Assembly (NCBI GenBank): GCA_001801485.1 | Contig: MGXV01000024.1 | Coordinates: 18,224-82,223 of the forward strand | Reading direction: 5' to 3' | Length of the DNA stretch: 64,000 nt | Origin: Gammaproteobacteria bacterium RIFCSPHIGHO2_12_FULL_37_14 | GTDB taxonomy: Bacteria; Pseudomonadota; Gammaproteobacteria; DSM-16500 | In this document: positions 9,170 to 18,120 of the stretch, piece by piece | Layout: each line of letters begins with the position of its first letter | How positions within the stretch are numbered: the first letter of the stretch is position 1 | The notes under the pieces: model-generated | The model's input: only the letters and a program-made list of their open reading frames with translations | What the model was told of the DNA's origin: nothing | Database searches by the model: none | Translations under genes and position numbers: made by a program

Positions 9170-10660
9170 CTAATTAAAGTTTGCTTCAGTCGCTAATCGT
9201 GCTTGCATTGCTGTCAATATTGTTGCATATCCCCACGTTAAATCTTTGGCGCTTGTTTGCTGTCCACTCGTTCTGTCAATTTGTTCGGAAAAATGATAAC
9301 AACTAGAATCAACATAACAAACAGCGTATCGTTTAATAATCGATAACGTTTTATCACCTTCTTCGATTAAACTATTAATGACTGTGTAGAATTTATTAGG
9401 GTTAGCTGAAAATAAAATTTCTTCTTCTTTCATCACTAGTTTAGGATTGATCTGCTTAAAAAAAAGAAGATTGTTACTGGTAACATTAATTTTTCCTATT
9501 TTTAAATAAACATTAGCCAAGGTGTAATAGTATTGTGCTAAAGCATTTGTCGTAATAACCCAAGGATTACCATAAAGAGATTGATTACCATCATACACAT
9601 CATTTGGATAGCGGCCTAACAAGGGCGGTTGGTTCGCATTTTCAATATTTAGCCGATAAAGACCAGAGAAAGCGTTACGTATAAAGTAAACTGAGCTCAT
9701 GACTCTATCATCATTGACAGCAAAAGATGCCTCTAAGTCATACATATTACCGTATAATACCCCAAGAATAATGGAACTATCGAGGCCACCACCACGCTGA
9801 TCCTGCTGATTGACTGTTTCACTTAAATATCCTCGCCCTGCATTCCAATGTTTCTGTAATGATTGGGTTAAATGATTGGCCGTATTTAAATAAGAATCCG
9901 CTCTCTGTACATCTCCCAAACTTTTAATTAAATGACTTCCAATAATTAACGCTTTGCGTTGTACCATTTTTGTAAAAAAATGATCTTGATCATTTAGCTC
10001 TTCCCATAAATCAAATGTATCGTCTTTCCATTTTGTAACTAGATAATCTAAATCGGCAATAATCACCCCTACCAATACATCTCTAACGAATTTTTCCTGC
10101 CCATCCCTCATAAACTGTTGGGCAATAGAAACCATCGTCATTGCGCGTAATGCTGGACCATCATTTTGTGGTCTACCCCATTGTCCTTGCCATAAGGTGC
10201 CATCAATATTAAATTTAGGTTCGCCTAATACTTCTCCATTGCTTGACATCTGTTTTTGCGCTTGGCGTTCGAAATTAATATAATTAATTAAATAAGTTTT
10301 TAAGCGCTGCTTTTCATTCGAATTTGCCTGCTCATAAAGATAAACTACTTCTTGCATGGTAATTGCCGCATCGCGTATCCAATGAAATTGATAGTCTTGG
10401 ATAAAAGAAGGGTATTTATTGTAAGGAGAAGCTAATACAGCACCTGGAATAGAATGAATAATACGGCCATCGCCTTCTTTAATAAAAGCATGCTCATCCG
10501 TTGCAATATTATTAAATAGATATTGTTTAATAATCGCTATTTCATCTGAAGAAAAAGGCTCATTTGTGATGCGATTTAATATGCGGTTATGAGCATTTGA
10601 GATATTTGTCAGTATAAAAAGACCCAGAAATAACCAACGGATATTCCATGTATTGAGCAT
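9170..10660 (-). CDS. secreted glucoamylase (GH15, glucan 1,4-alpha-glucosidase)
   Basis: The 496-residue protein starts with a signal peptide (WLFLGLFILTNISNA). It then shows GH15 glucoamylase features: WIRDAA (94-99), WGRPQNDGPALRA (161-173) and DLWEEL (217-222), which holds the general-acid glutamate, plus WGYAT near the end. It is expected to release glucose from starch or glycogen outside the cytoplasm. The ATG at 10660 is preferred over the TTG at 10678 because AAGGG lies eight bases upstream. It resembles fungal and yeast glucoamylases; Legionella pneumophila has a comparable type II-secreted enzyme. It is a single-gene unit converging on parB. Confidence 0.9.
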   Translation of the reverse strand: MLNTWNIRWLFLGLFILTNISNAHNRILNRITNEPFSSDEIAIIKQYLFNNIATDEHAFIKEGDGRIIHSIPGAVLASPYNKYPSFIQDYQFHWIRDAAITMQEVVYLYEQANSNEKQRLKTYLINYINFERQAQKQMSSNGEVLGEPKFNIDGTLWQGQWGRPQNDGPALRAMTMVSIAQQFMRDGQEKFVRDVLVGVIIADLDYLVTKWKDDTFDLWEELNDQDHFFTKMVQRKALIIGSHLIKSLGDVQRADSYLNTANHLTQSLQKHWNAGRGYLSETVNQQDQRGGGLDSSIILGVLYGNMYDLEASFAVNDDRVMSSVYFIRNAFSGLYRLNIENANQPPLLGRYPNDVYDGNQSLYGNPWVITTNALAQYYYTLANVYLKIGKINVTSNNLLFFKQINPKLVMKEEEILFSANPNKFYTVINSLIEEGDKTLSIIKRYAVCYVDSSCYHFSEQIDRTSGQQTSAKDLTWGYATILTAMQARLATEANFN

Positions 10661-10794
10661 AAAGCATTCCCTTTTCAATCATCCTAAAGAAAGGAGAGTG
10701 TAGTAATGTATTCTGGGTCATGTCAATTTTTAAATGTGCAATTCTATTTTAAGGCCTCAACATTTCTACTCGCTAACCATCATCAAAAAACAAT

Positions 10795-11343
10795 TTACAT
10801 CTTCTTATCAAATAACTCCGCTGCGCGCTTTTTCATTTTAGCAGGGGTGACATCTTCAATGTGAGTCGCTACATGCCAAATATGGCCATAAGGATCCACA
10901 ACGGTTCCAGAACGATCCCCGTAAAACATGTTTTCAAGTGGTCGCATGAGCGTTGCTCCTGCAGAAATCGCCTTGCTCACCACGTCATCTACGTTTTTAA
11001 CATACAGATGAAGACTAACTGGCGAACCGCCATAGGCTTGTGGACTGCGACTATTCATTTCAGGAAATTCATCCGCCAACATAATCTTGGCATCACCGAT
11101 CTTTAATTCGGCGTGTCCGACTTTTCCACCCTTATGTTCTACTCGCATGACTTCTTTAGCAGCAAAAGCTTTTTTATAAAATTCGATGGCTGCCGCAGCG
11201 CGATTAATAATTAAATAAGGTGTGACGCTATGATAACCTTTAGGAATAGGCGATACTTTTTTCAGCCGTTTAAGACTTGTATTTTTTGTTACTTTTTTCT
11301 TGGATACTTTTTTCTTGCTTTTTCTCATTAATTTTTTTGGCAT
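10795..11343 (-). CDS. VOC-family (PhnB/glyoxalase-like) protein with Lys-rich N-terminus
   Basis: After a strongly basic 35-residue N-terminus (MPKKLMRKSKKKVSKKKVTK) comes a single vicinal-oxygen-chelate domain. Its features are HSVTPYLIINRAAAAIEFYK, AELKIGDAKIMLADE and a terminal VVDPYGHIWHVATH with the metal-type His. This is the PhnB-like branch; the substrate is unknown. The ATG at 11343 is chosen because GGAGA precedes it by about seven bases, so a longer frame starting at 11463 would overlap epmB for no reason. The basic leader could be a nucleic-acid-binding or disordered tail. Confidence 0.85.
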   Translation of the reverse strand: MPKKLMRKSKKKVSKKKVTKNTSLKRLKKVSPIPKGYHSVTPYLIINRAAAAIEFYKKAFAAKEVMRVEHKGGKVGHAELKIGDAKIMLADEFPEMNSRSPQAYGGSPVSLHLYVKNVDDVVSKAISAGATLMRPLENMFYGDRSGTVVDPYGHIWHVATHIEDVTPAKMKKRAAELFDKKM

Positions 11344-11384
11344 AATTATTTCTCCAGATTTTACGTAATAAGATTGACGAAGCA

Positions 11385-12380
11385 CTATAGCAATATTTTT
11401 GAGAGCTGACCAGATTGCTCGCATACTAATTTGGGAACCAAATAACCCGGTAAACGTTGGCAAAGTTCGCTGTGCAATTCACGAGCTCGCTTTAAATTTA
11501 CATCAAAATGCGCGGCGCCTTGAACTTTATCTAAAGTATGCAAATAATAGGGCAATACTCCCGCAGCAAACAATACTTCACTCAGCTCAATCAACACTTG
11601 AGCGTCATCATTGACACCTTGCAATAATACCGATTGATTTAATAAGGTTGCACCAGCTAGCTGTAAACGTTGTAGTGCTTGCTTAACCTCTGTACTAATT
11701 TCATTCGGATGATTGGCATGTATCACAATGATAGGATGGATATGAAGTTGTGCTATCCATTTTAGAAATTCATCTGTCACGCGCTGAGGCAAAACAACAG
11801 CCAATCGTGTATGGATACGCAAGCGTAACACATGTGGAATACTGTGGAGTTCGTCAGTAAATGATTTTAATAATTGATCACTCACAGAGAGCGGATCCCC
11901 GCCGCTTAAAATGACTTCTTTAATCGTAGTATCTTGCCGAATATAAGCATAAATTTTTTGCCAACCCTTTTTGCCCGAATTATTTTTTTCATACGGGAAA
12001 TGGCGACGAAAACAATAACGGCAATGAATAGCACAAGCACTAGTTAATATGACCAATACCCTTCCATGATATTTATGTAATAAACCGGGTAGAGGGTTAG
12101 CTTCTGTTTCCAATAATGGATTGGTACTAAAACCAGGAATAGCATCTAACTCTACTCCTAATGGTAATACTTGTTTTAATAACGGATCATGCGGATTAGC
12201 TTTTTGTATAAGATTAATAAAACCCCGCGGTACTTTCAATGGAAAGCTTTTAGCAACAGCATATGCTTCATTCAAGAGTGCTGGGTCAAGATCAAGTAAA
12301 GCAAATAACTCTTTAGGATCAGTGACGAGCTCAGATAACGCTTGTTGCCAAGTTTCTTTCATGCTTTCAGAATTGAACAT
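11385..12380 (-). CDS. epmB: EF-P beta-lysylation protein EpmB (lysine 2,3-aminomutase-like radical SAM)
   Basis: The 331-residue protein carries the radical-SAM cluster motif CAIHCRYCFRR (C-x3-C-x2-C) and ILSGGDPLS, and it matches the short lysine 2,3-aminomutase form known as EpmB/YjeK. It makes (R)-beta-lysine that EpmA attaches to elongation factor P, which relieves ribosome stalling on proline stretches. It binds PLP and S-adenosylmethionine. Neither efp nor epmA lies in the window; in many gammaproteobacteria efp is divergent from epmB, and here that place is taken by the KAP NTPase. The start is the first ATG, with a weak ribosome site. Confidence 0.93.
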   Translation of the reverse strand: MFNSESMKETWQQALSELVTDPKELFALLDLDPALLNEAYAVAKSFPLKVPRGFINLIQKANPHDPLLKQVLPLGVELDAIPGFSTNPLLETEANPLPGLLHKYHGRVLVILTSACAIHCRYCFRRHFPYEKNNSGKKGWQKIYAYIRQDTTIKEVILSGGDPLSVSDQLLKSFTDELHSIPHVLRLRIHTRLAVVLPQRVTDEFLKWIAQLHIHPIIVIHANHPNEISTEVKQALQRLQLAGATLLNQSVLLQGVNDDAQVLIELSEVLFAAGVLPYYLHTLDKVQGAAHFDVNLKRARELHSELCQRLPGYLVPKLVCEQSGQLSKILL

Positions 12381-12475
12381 GCTTATCTTATTGATCCACG
12401 AAGATAAATTTTAGCTGTTAAAAAACTGATATACTAACAAGATAAAGTAAAAAATCAAACAAGAAAGGAGCCTCC

Positions 12476-14647
12476 ATGTTTGATGCCGATCGCCCCATCA
12501 TCACTAGCTCACAAGATCGTTTAAATCGAACTACCTTTGCTAAATATTTGGCCCGCTCGATTCTTGATCACCAGAATCCTGAAAGTTTTGTGATTGGTTT
12601 ATATGGTGGTTGGGGCGTAGGAAAAACCTCTGTCGTGAATATGATGATAGAAGAATTAAATTTTGCCGCGAGCAATATGTTGGATGAAGAAAAACCCATT
12701 ATTCTAAATTTTAGTCCCTGGAGTTATTCCGGACAAAATCAATTGATTTATAGTTTCTTTCGCAGATTATCGTCCACATTACGTAGTATACCGGATTTAG
12801 ATAATGCTGATCGCATCATTCATTTACTTGAATTATATGTATCGTTTTTTACTCATCAACCCGTTCCCAAATCTTTACAGGCTAAGCGATCCTGGTTGTT
12901 GCGTTTGCTATCTTGGAAAAATGATGCGGCCTATGGCTGGGAATCCGGTCGTGATCTCACCCTGGTAAAAGCTGAGCTGAATGAATTGCTCCGTCAACAA
13001 AAACATAAAATCATTATTATTGTTGATAATATTTCACGATTATACGATAACGAAATTAAACAAATTTTCCAAATTGTAAAATCCATGGGTGATTATGCCA
13101 ATACAACTTATTTACTTTCCTTTGACAAAACACAAGTTATTCAAGCTATTAATCATGTGGATCATGGTGGCGGCAATGAATTTATTGAAAAAGTGATTCA
13201 ATTACCCTTTGAAGTACCACCGATACTACGACAAGATTTAGAAAGCATTTTGTCTGATCGTCTAAATGATATTATTAATACCATTCCTGAAGAAGCTTGG
13301 AATAGTGAATATTGGGCCGATATTTATTTTTCTTCATTGAAATTCTTTTTTGAAAATTGCCGTGATATCACACGCTATGTTAATACCTTGCAATTTAGCT
13401 ATGAACGTTTACGAGACATTGTTAATCCCGTCGATTTTTTTGCACTGACTGCTATCGAAGTATTTTTACCTCACGTATATTTTGGCATTCGAGATAATAA
13501 AGATTTATTTACTGATTTGCTAGATGATGTCTATGCGCTCGATGAAAAACAAATTCAAAAAGATAAGCTGCGTTGCAATGAAATTTTATCACGTGCTGAT
13601 CATGTTTCCTCTGAAGTATTAATGGAATTATTATTACGTCTCTTTCCTCGATTGCGTCGAATCTATCAACCTGATCGCTTAAGCTATCATTCAAGAGCCG
13701 TAGCAAGAAAGTTGCGTCGAATTTGTAGTCCAGATTTATTTGAAGCATATTTCCGCTTATCCATGCAAGCTGGGCAAATTCCTGAATCTGAATTTGAAAC
13801 GATTCTATCATTAGCGAATGATAGAGAAGCTTTTGATCAAGCACTCACCCGATTAAATCAGGATGAACGTACGCTCAAATTTTTAGATCAGCTTGATAGC
13901 AAAGTGATACACAATCTTCCACGCAATCACATTCCGATTATCATATCTGCCTTATTAGATAATGGCGATTTATGTCCACAGGGAACATGTACTCGGTTAA
14001 GCTTAGATACGCCGATGCGCATTCATCGCATTATTCATGGGTTATTACAGCGTTTTAAAAAAGCTGAAGAACGTTTCGCAATTTTAGAAACCGCCATAGG
14101 CCAAGCAAACAAAAGTATTTGCCTGATCATCCATGAACTTAAAGAACAAAGTCGCGAACATCTCGCAGAAGAAGATACGTTTTTGCCACTCGAATTTCGT
14201 GATGTAACACCCGAACAATTGAGCGAATTACGCAAACTGGCTGTTACTCAAATAGAGCAATGGGCAAAAAGTGGTCGGCTGGCTGAACACCCCCATCTAT
14301 TGCCTATACTGTATGCATGGCGTGATTGGGGTAATTCTGAAGATTGCAAAAAATTTGTCGACGAAATGGTACAAACTGATCGTGGATTAATCGCATTACT
14401 CCTAACAACGCTTGATAAAGCGATTGCCCAAGCCATGAGCGAATACGAAAGAAATCCGGCATGGGAAATTTATCTTGATGATATTCGAGCATTTATTCCT
14501 ATCGAAAAGATCGCAGCCCATGCAAAATTACTTTTTGAAGATCCTTATTTTGAAAAACTCCGTGAACGTGAACAACTAGCTCTGATGATTTTTCTTGATT
14601 TAATCAAAGCAAAAACTATAAAAAAAATTCCAAGAACTACCGCATAA
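12476..14647 (+). CDS. KAP-family P-loop NTPase with altered Walker B motif
   Basis: The 723-residue protein has a Walker A motif GGWGVGKTS (44-52) and the KAP-typical FSPWSYSGQNQLI (79-91). The expected Walker B/DDLDR region reads IIIIVDNISR (179-188), so only the first acidic residue (Asp184) is kept. I see no inserted membrane helices, so it should be soluble. The C-terminal 400 residues are helical and unlike anything I recognise. KAP NTPases are linked with membrane-associated signalling and, in some bacteria, with phage defence. It has a strong ribosome site (AAGGAG) and stands alone between epmB (divergent) and an unknown gene (convergent). A TATACT at 12430-12435 may be its -10 box, without a good -35. 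Confidence 0.85.
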   Translation: MFDADRPIITSSQDRLNRTTFAKYLARSILDHQNPESFVIGLYGGWGVGKTSVVNMMIEELNFAASNMLDEEKPIILNFSPWSYSGQNQLIYSFFRRLSSTLRSIPDLDNADRIIHLLELYVSFFTHQPVPKSLQAKRSWLLRLLSWKNDAAYGWESGRDLTLVKAELNELLRQQKHKIIIIVDNISRLYDNEIKQIFQIVKSMGDYANTTYLLSFDKTQVIQAINHVDHGGGNEFIEKVIQLPFEVPPILRQDLESILSDRLNDIINTIPEEAWNSEYWADIYFSSLKFFFENCRDITRYVNTLQFSYERLRDIVNPVDFFALTAIEVFLPHVYFGIRDNKDLFTDLLDDVYALDEKQIQKDKLRCNEILSRADHVSSEVLMELLLRLFPRLRRIYQPDRLSYHSRAVARKLRRICSPDLFEAYFRLSMQAGQIPESEFETILSLANDREAFDQALTRLNQDERTLKFLDQLDSKVIHNLPRNHIPIIISALLDNGDLCPQGTCTRLSLDTPMRIHRIIHGLLQRFKKAEERFAILETAIGQANKSICLIIHELKEQSREHLAEEDTFLPLEFRDVTPEQLSELRKLAVTQIEQWAKSGRLAEHPHLLPILYAWRDWGNSEDCKKFVDEMVQTDRGLIALLLTTLDKAIAQAMSEYERNPAWEIYLDDIRAFIPIEKIAAHAKLLFEDPYFEKLREREQLALMIFLDLIKAKTIKKIPRTTA

Positions 14648-14675
14648 AATTATTCTGCTGTGAATCGTCACCAAC

Positions 14676-16397
14676 CTACCTTCTAACTCTAGGCGTTTCT
14701 ATTTCGGGAGGAGCGCTTGGTTGAACCAGTGGATTCATCGGTAAAGCATGAGATAGATTCTCAATAATAGACTTCATCTCATCCATTATCGTTGTTAAGC
14801 GAGTCACCATACCCGCTAATGATGTGTCTATTTTCATCTTCGAGATAATGGTAAAAATTAGCCCATATAATTCCTTATAATCTTCTTGGGAATAAATATT
14901 ATTAGGCAAGGGTGTGATTAATTTTTCTTTAAATTCCTGAAGCTTCTTCAGCCATTGCACTCGTATTGTTTCTGTTTTCTGAAGTCGATCACGAATATTA
15001 TCGAGCATCGTTCGGCCAATTTCTGGACGAGGAGCAAGATAAGCTTCGATAGGTGGAAACACTGAAAGAAAAGCGTGATATAACGCAACTTCAGGTCTGT
15101 TTATAATTTCATAATTCAGAGATGCTTGCATCCATACTTCTGGTAGTACGTTCTGACCATCCTGTATGATGTGATTAATAATATCTTTTTTTAGCTTAAA
15201 TAAATCATAATCTTCTTTAAACCCACAATATTCATCAAAAAAATTAAACAGATCGCTATCATAGTCATTGCAATCAGTAACATTTTTTAAAAAGCAAATC
15301 GCTTCATCAAAATGTCTGTTGCTCATTAATTGCTTAAATATACCGTAACTCGCCGTGCTCTGATCTTCTGGAGTAAACCGAATAAAATCACTAGTCTGAA
15401 ATCCTTTAAACGATGGCGACAAAGAATGAAAATGAATACGTGCATTATCATTTTTTTGATAAGCATAATATAAAAATAAACTATAATTAACTTTGTCTTT
15501 TAAATCTTGTTCAGTCGCTTTTTCTAAAAAAATATTTAATAATTTTATACAAATTCTATCTGAGAATATATGATTGTTTAAGCCGTACAAAAAAAACTCC
15601 TGAAAAATACTCCTGTCAGTATTTAAAACGAGCTTTATAATGCGATGTATGTCTTTATTGTTTTTTTCGAGCTCCTCAAACGCATCTTTCGTTCCATGAG
15701 CTAAAACAAGAGCTTTAGAAGTCGAATATTTTTTTAACCAGATACAGTCTTTAAAATTTGGGAGAGATACTCCAGTTAATATCATCACTAAAAATGCACA
15801 TTCAGACAGCTTTTGATTGACACACTGACTGTCATTAATTTTAATATGATGATTCTGCAAAAATTCGGAAGAAATACTACTATCTAACGGCAAAAATGTA
15901 TCTGACAAAAACGCCTTGGTAGCAATATCAGAACCGTGAATGATTGCAAGAGCACACCATGCCATCGCTTCGATAGGTTTATCTCGTTGAGCACGATAAA
16001 TATAAGCGAGAGTCTGATAAACATAACTATTAAACAACGGTGCCTGCCCAAAATAAAAAATTTTTAGTAGGCTCTGTTCCGCAGCTAATTTTTCAGCCTG
16101 CGTCACTTGGTTAGGTTGAAAATGAGATTTATAAGTAGGCACTCTTCCGATCACATAATTAAAAATAGGATGATCTGGATAAGTTGTGAGGTGTTCTTTT
16201 GCAATTTGATAAGCTATTTCTCCTGTTACTGATGTTTTAATATTGTTCTCTACCTGCACACGAAAATTCGCCTCGCCAAAAGGAGAACGTAAAATTAATT
16301 CTATTGCCGCATCCACATCTTTTAATTTATGTAGCGCTTCTACTTCACTTAATGCAAGACCAACATATTTTGTTTTAATTTGGATTTGTTTTGTCAT
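14676..16397 (-). CDS. unknown large helical protein, possible repeat (TPR/Sel1-like) content
   Basis: The protein is about 573 residues, without signal peptide or membrane segments. The segment around residues 145-180 (YQTLAYIYRAQ then AMAWCALAIIHGSD) looks like a Sel1 or TPR helix pair, but no clear repeat series follows. The C-terminus is proline-rich and basic (QPSAPPEIETPRVRR). I recognise no family. The ATG at 16397 is used; a TTG at 16403 has a better-spaced GAGG and is a real alternative. It is single and convergent with the KAP gene. An effector-like role in an intracellular bacterium is possible but unproven. Confidence 0.7.
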   Translation of the reverse strand: MTKQIQIKTKYVGLALSEVEALHKLKDVDAAIELILRSPFGEANFRVQVENNIKTSVTGEIAYQIAKEHLTTYPDHPIFNYVIGRVPTYKSHFQPNQVTQAEKLAAEQSLLKIFYFGQAPLFNSYVYQTLAYIYRAQRDKPIEAMAWCALAIIHGSDIATKAFLSDTFLPLDSSISSEFLQNHHIKINDSQCVNQKLSECAFLVMILTGVSLPNFKDCIWLKKYSTSKALVLAHGTKDAFEELEKNNKDIHRIIKLVLNTDRSIFQEFFLYGLNNHIFSDRICIKLLNIFLEKATEQDLKDKVNYSLFLYYAYQKNDNARIHFHSLSPSFKGFQTSDFIRFTPEDQSTASYGIFKQLMSNRHFDEAICFLKNVTDCNDYDSDLFNFFDEYCGFKEDYDLFKLKKDIINHIIQDGQNVLPEVWMQASLNYEIINRPEVALYHAFLSVFPPIEAYLAPRPEIGRTMLDNIRDRLQKTETIRVQWLKKLQEFKEKLITPLPNNIYSQEDYKELYGLIFTIISKMKIDTSLAGMVTRLTTIMDEMKSIIENLSHALPMNPLVQPSAPPEIETPRVRR

Positions 16398-16568
16398 GGC
16401 CAATAGTGCCTCATTTTTTATTTTTTAGATGCAACATCATAACGAAAATGTGAATAAAAATATATGTAGATGGATAGTGCTGTGGTGTTGACCTTCGTGT
16501 AATTTTTTTGTATTCTTGTGGAAAATTTATACATTCGTTTGGAATACCGCAACATCAATGAGAATATT

Positions 16569-17168
16569 ATGCCTCTTAATCAATCGCTCACCTTTGCCCT
16601 TTACCAAATTGGCGCCATTCAATTCGGTGAATTCAAATTAAAAAGCGGGCAATTGTCGCCTATTTATATTAATTTAAGAAAAATTATTTCTTACCCAGAT
16701 TTATTAAGGACGATAGGTGCCGCTTTTTGGGATAACATTGGTCAGTGGCAATTTGATCTTATTTGTGGTGTTCCATATACTGCCTTACCGATTGCTACCT
16801 ATCTATCGCTTGAACACAATATTCCCATGGTCATGCGTCGTAAAGAAAAAAAAGATTATGGCACCAAACAATTGATTGAAGGTGTATTTAATCCCGGGCA
16901 ACACTGTTTGATCATCGAAGATATTATCACTACGGGTAGTAGCATTCTCGAAACCGCAAATGATTTAGAACAAGCAGGATTAAAAATAACTGATGTGATT
17001 GCCCTAATTGATCGTGAACAAGGTGGAATAGAAAATCTTTCTAAACGATTTAATCCTCATACCATTATCTCATTAACAGCTATTTTACATTCACTATTAC
17101 ACTCCAGTCTGTTAAATTCAACAGAATGCAAAATTGTTGAACGGCTTTTAGAAGTTAAATCTCAGTAA
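16569..17168 (+). CDS. pyrE: orotate phosphoribosyltransferase, eukaryotic UMP-synthase type
   Basis: PyrE joins orotate with PRPP to give OMP. The 199-residue protein has the UMPS-like signatures ICGVPYTALPIAT, KEKKDYGTKQLIEGVF and the PRPP-binding loop CLIIEDIITTGSSI. These are closer to the N-terminal half of animal and fungal UMP synthase than to E. coli PyrE (which reads KDHGEGG-type in this loop, by memory). The start at ATG 16569 is preferred; a GTG at 16518 would add 17 residues with no homology. pyrF follows after 36 bases, so the pair has the same order as the eukaryotic fusion but is split. Confidence 0.93.
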   Translation: MPLNQSLTFALYQIGAIQFGEFKLKSGQLSPIYINLRKIISYPDLLRTIGAAFWDNIGQWQFDLICGVPYTALPIATYLSLEHNIPMVMRRKEKKDYGTKQLIEGVFNPGQHCLIIEDIITTGSSILETANDLEQAGLKITDVIALIDREQGGIENLSKRFNPHTIISLTAILHSLLHSSLLNSTECKIVERLLEVKSQ

Positions 17169-17204
17169 CATAGGCATCTACTTAACATAGAGAGATCTGC
17201 TTAA

Positions 17205-17984
17205 ATGTTTCATTTATCTTATAGCGAGCGTTCTAAATATTGTCTTTCTTCTTTAGCTAGGCGATTGTTCGAATTATGCGATGAAAAAGCTACTAATCTC
17301 GCCTTTTCTGCTGACGTTACCTCGACTGAACAACTACTAACGTTAGCGAACCAATTAGGGCCTGAAATTTGTTTACTAAAAACCCATATTGATATCATTG
17401 AAGATTTTACACCTTATCTCGCTTTAGAGCTGGGCAAGCTAGCGCATAAACACCGTTTTTTAATATTTGAAGATAGAAAATTTGCTGATATTGGTAATAC
17501 CGTCAAATTGCAATATGCTGGCGGTATTTATCATATTGCTGACTGGGCCGATATGATTAATGCTCATTGCTTACCAGGACCTGGTATGGTGAAAGGCCTC
17601 GCTGAAGTAGGCCGAAAAAAAAATCGCGGCTTAGTATTAGTAGCAGAAATGAGTTCTGCCCAACATTTTTTTAGCGAAGATTATTTAAAAAATACATTGA
17701 AAATAGCCGAGCAATTTGCCGATTTTGTTATTGGATTTATTACGCAACACGCACCTTCTACCGATCCCCATTGGATTAACATGACGCCAGGCGTTAAATT
17801 AGACGATGGCTCTGATAAGCTAGGCCAACAATACATTACTCCTAAGAAAGCCATTATTGAAAATCGTGCTGATATTATTATTGTCGGGCGAGGTATTATT
17901 GCTGCAGCCGATCCACTAGCAGAGGCTCGCCTATACCGCGAACAAGGATGGAAAGCTTATCAAGAACGTTGTCAGAAAAAATAA
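17205..17984 (+). CDS. pyrF: orotidine 5'-phosphate decarboxylase, eukaryotic UMP-synthase type
   Basis: PyrF decarboxylates OMP to UMP. The 259-residue protein shows the charged catalytic array in FEDRKFADIGNTV (Asp-x-Lys-x2-Asp) and the upstream Lys in LLKTHIDI. It also has WADMINAHCLPGPGMVKGL, the phosphate-loop region GFITQHA, TPGVKLDDG and IIVGRGIIAAADP. These blocks read like the C-terminal domain of eukaryotic UMP synthase rather than the E. coli enzyme (DLKFHDIPNT). It follows pyrE on the same strand and both lack other pyrimidine genes nearby. Confidence 0.95.
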   Translation: MFHLSYSERSKYCLSSLARRLFELCDEKATNLAFSADVTSTEQLLTLANQLGPEICLLKTHIDIIEDFTPYLALELGKLAHKHRFLIFEDRKFADIGNTVKLQYAGGIYHIADWADMINAHCLPGPGMVKGLAEVGRKKNRGLVLVAEMSSAQHFFSEDYLKNTLKIAEQFADFVIGFITQHAPSTDPHWINMTPGVKLDDGSDKLGQQYITPKKAIIENRADIIIVGRGIIAAADPLAEARLYREQGWKAYQERCQKK

Positions 17985-18120
17985 TGCCACTCACCTATCC
18001 TCACTAGCTCCAATTTCATTTAGACTTACACACTTATCTTTAGGTACAATATGCCCCCTAATCGTTTTATGATTTTGCCCAACCCAGCTACAGAGCTTAG
18101 TCATCATTTAAGGAGACACC

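Noticed and set aside
10795..11463. Longer start of the VOC protein at 11463
   Set aside because: It would overlap epmB by about 80 bases and has no ribosome site; the ATG at 11343 has GGAGA.
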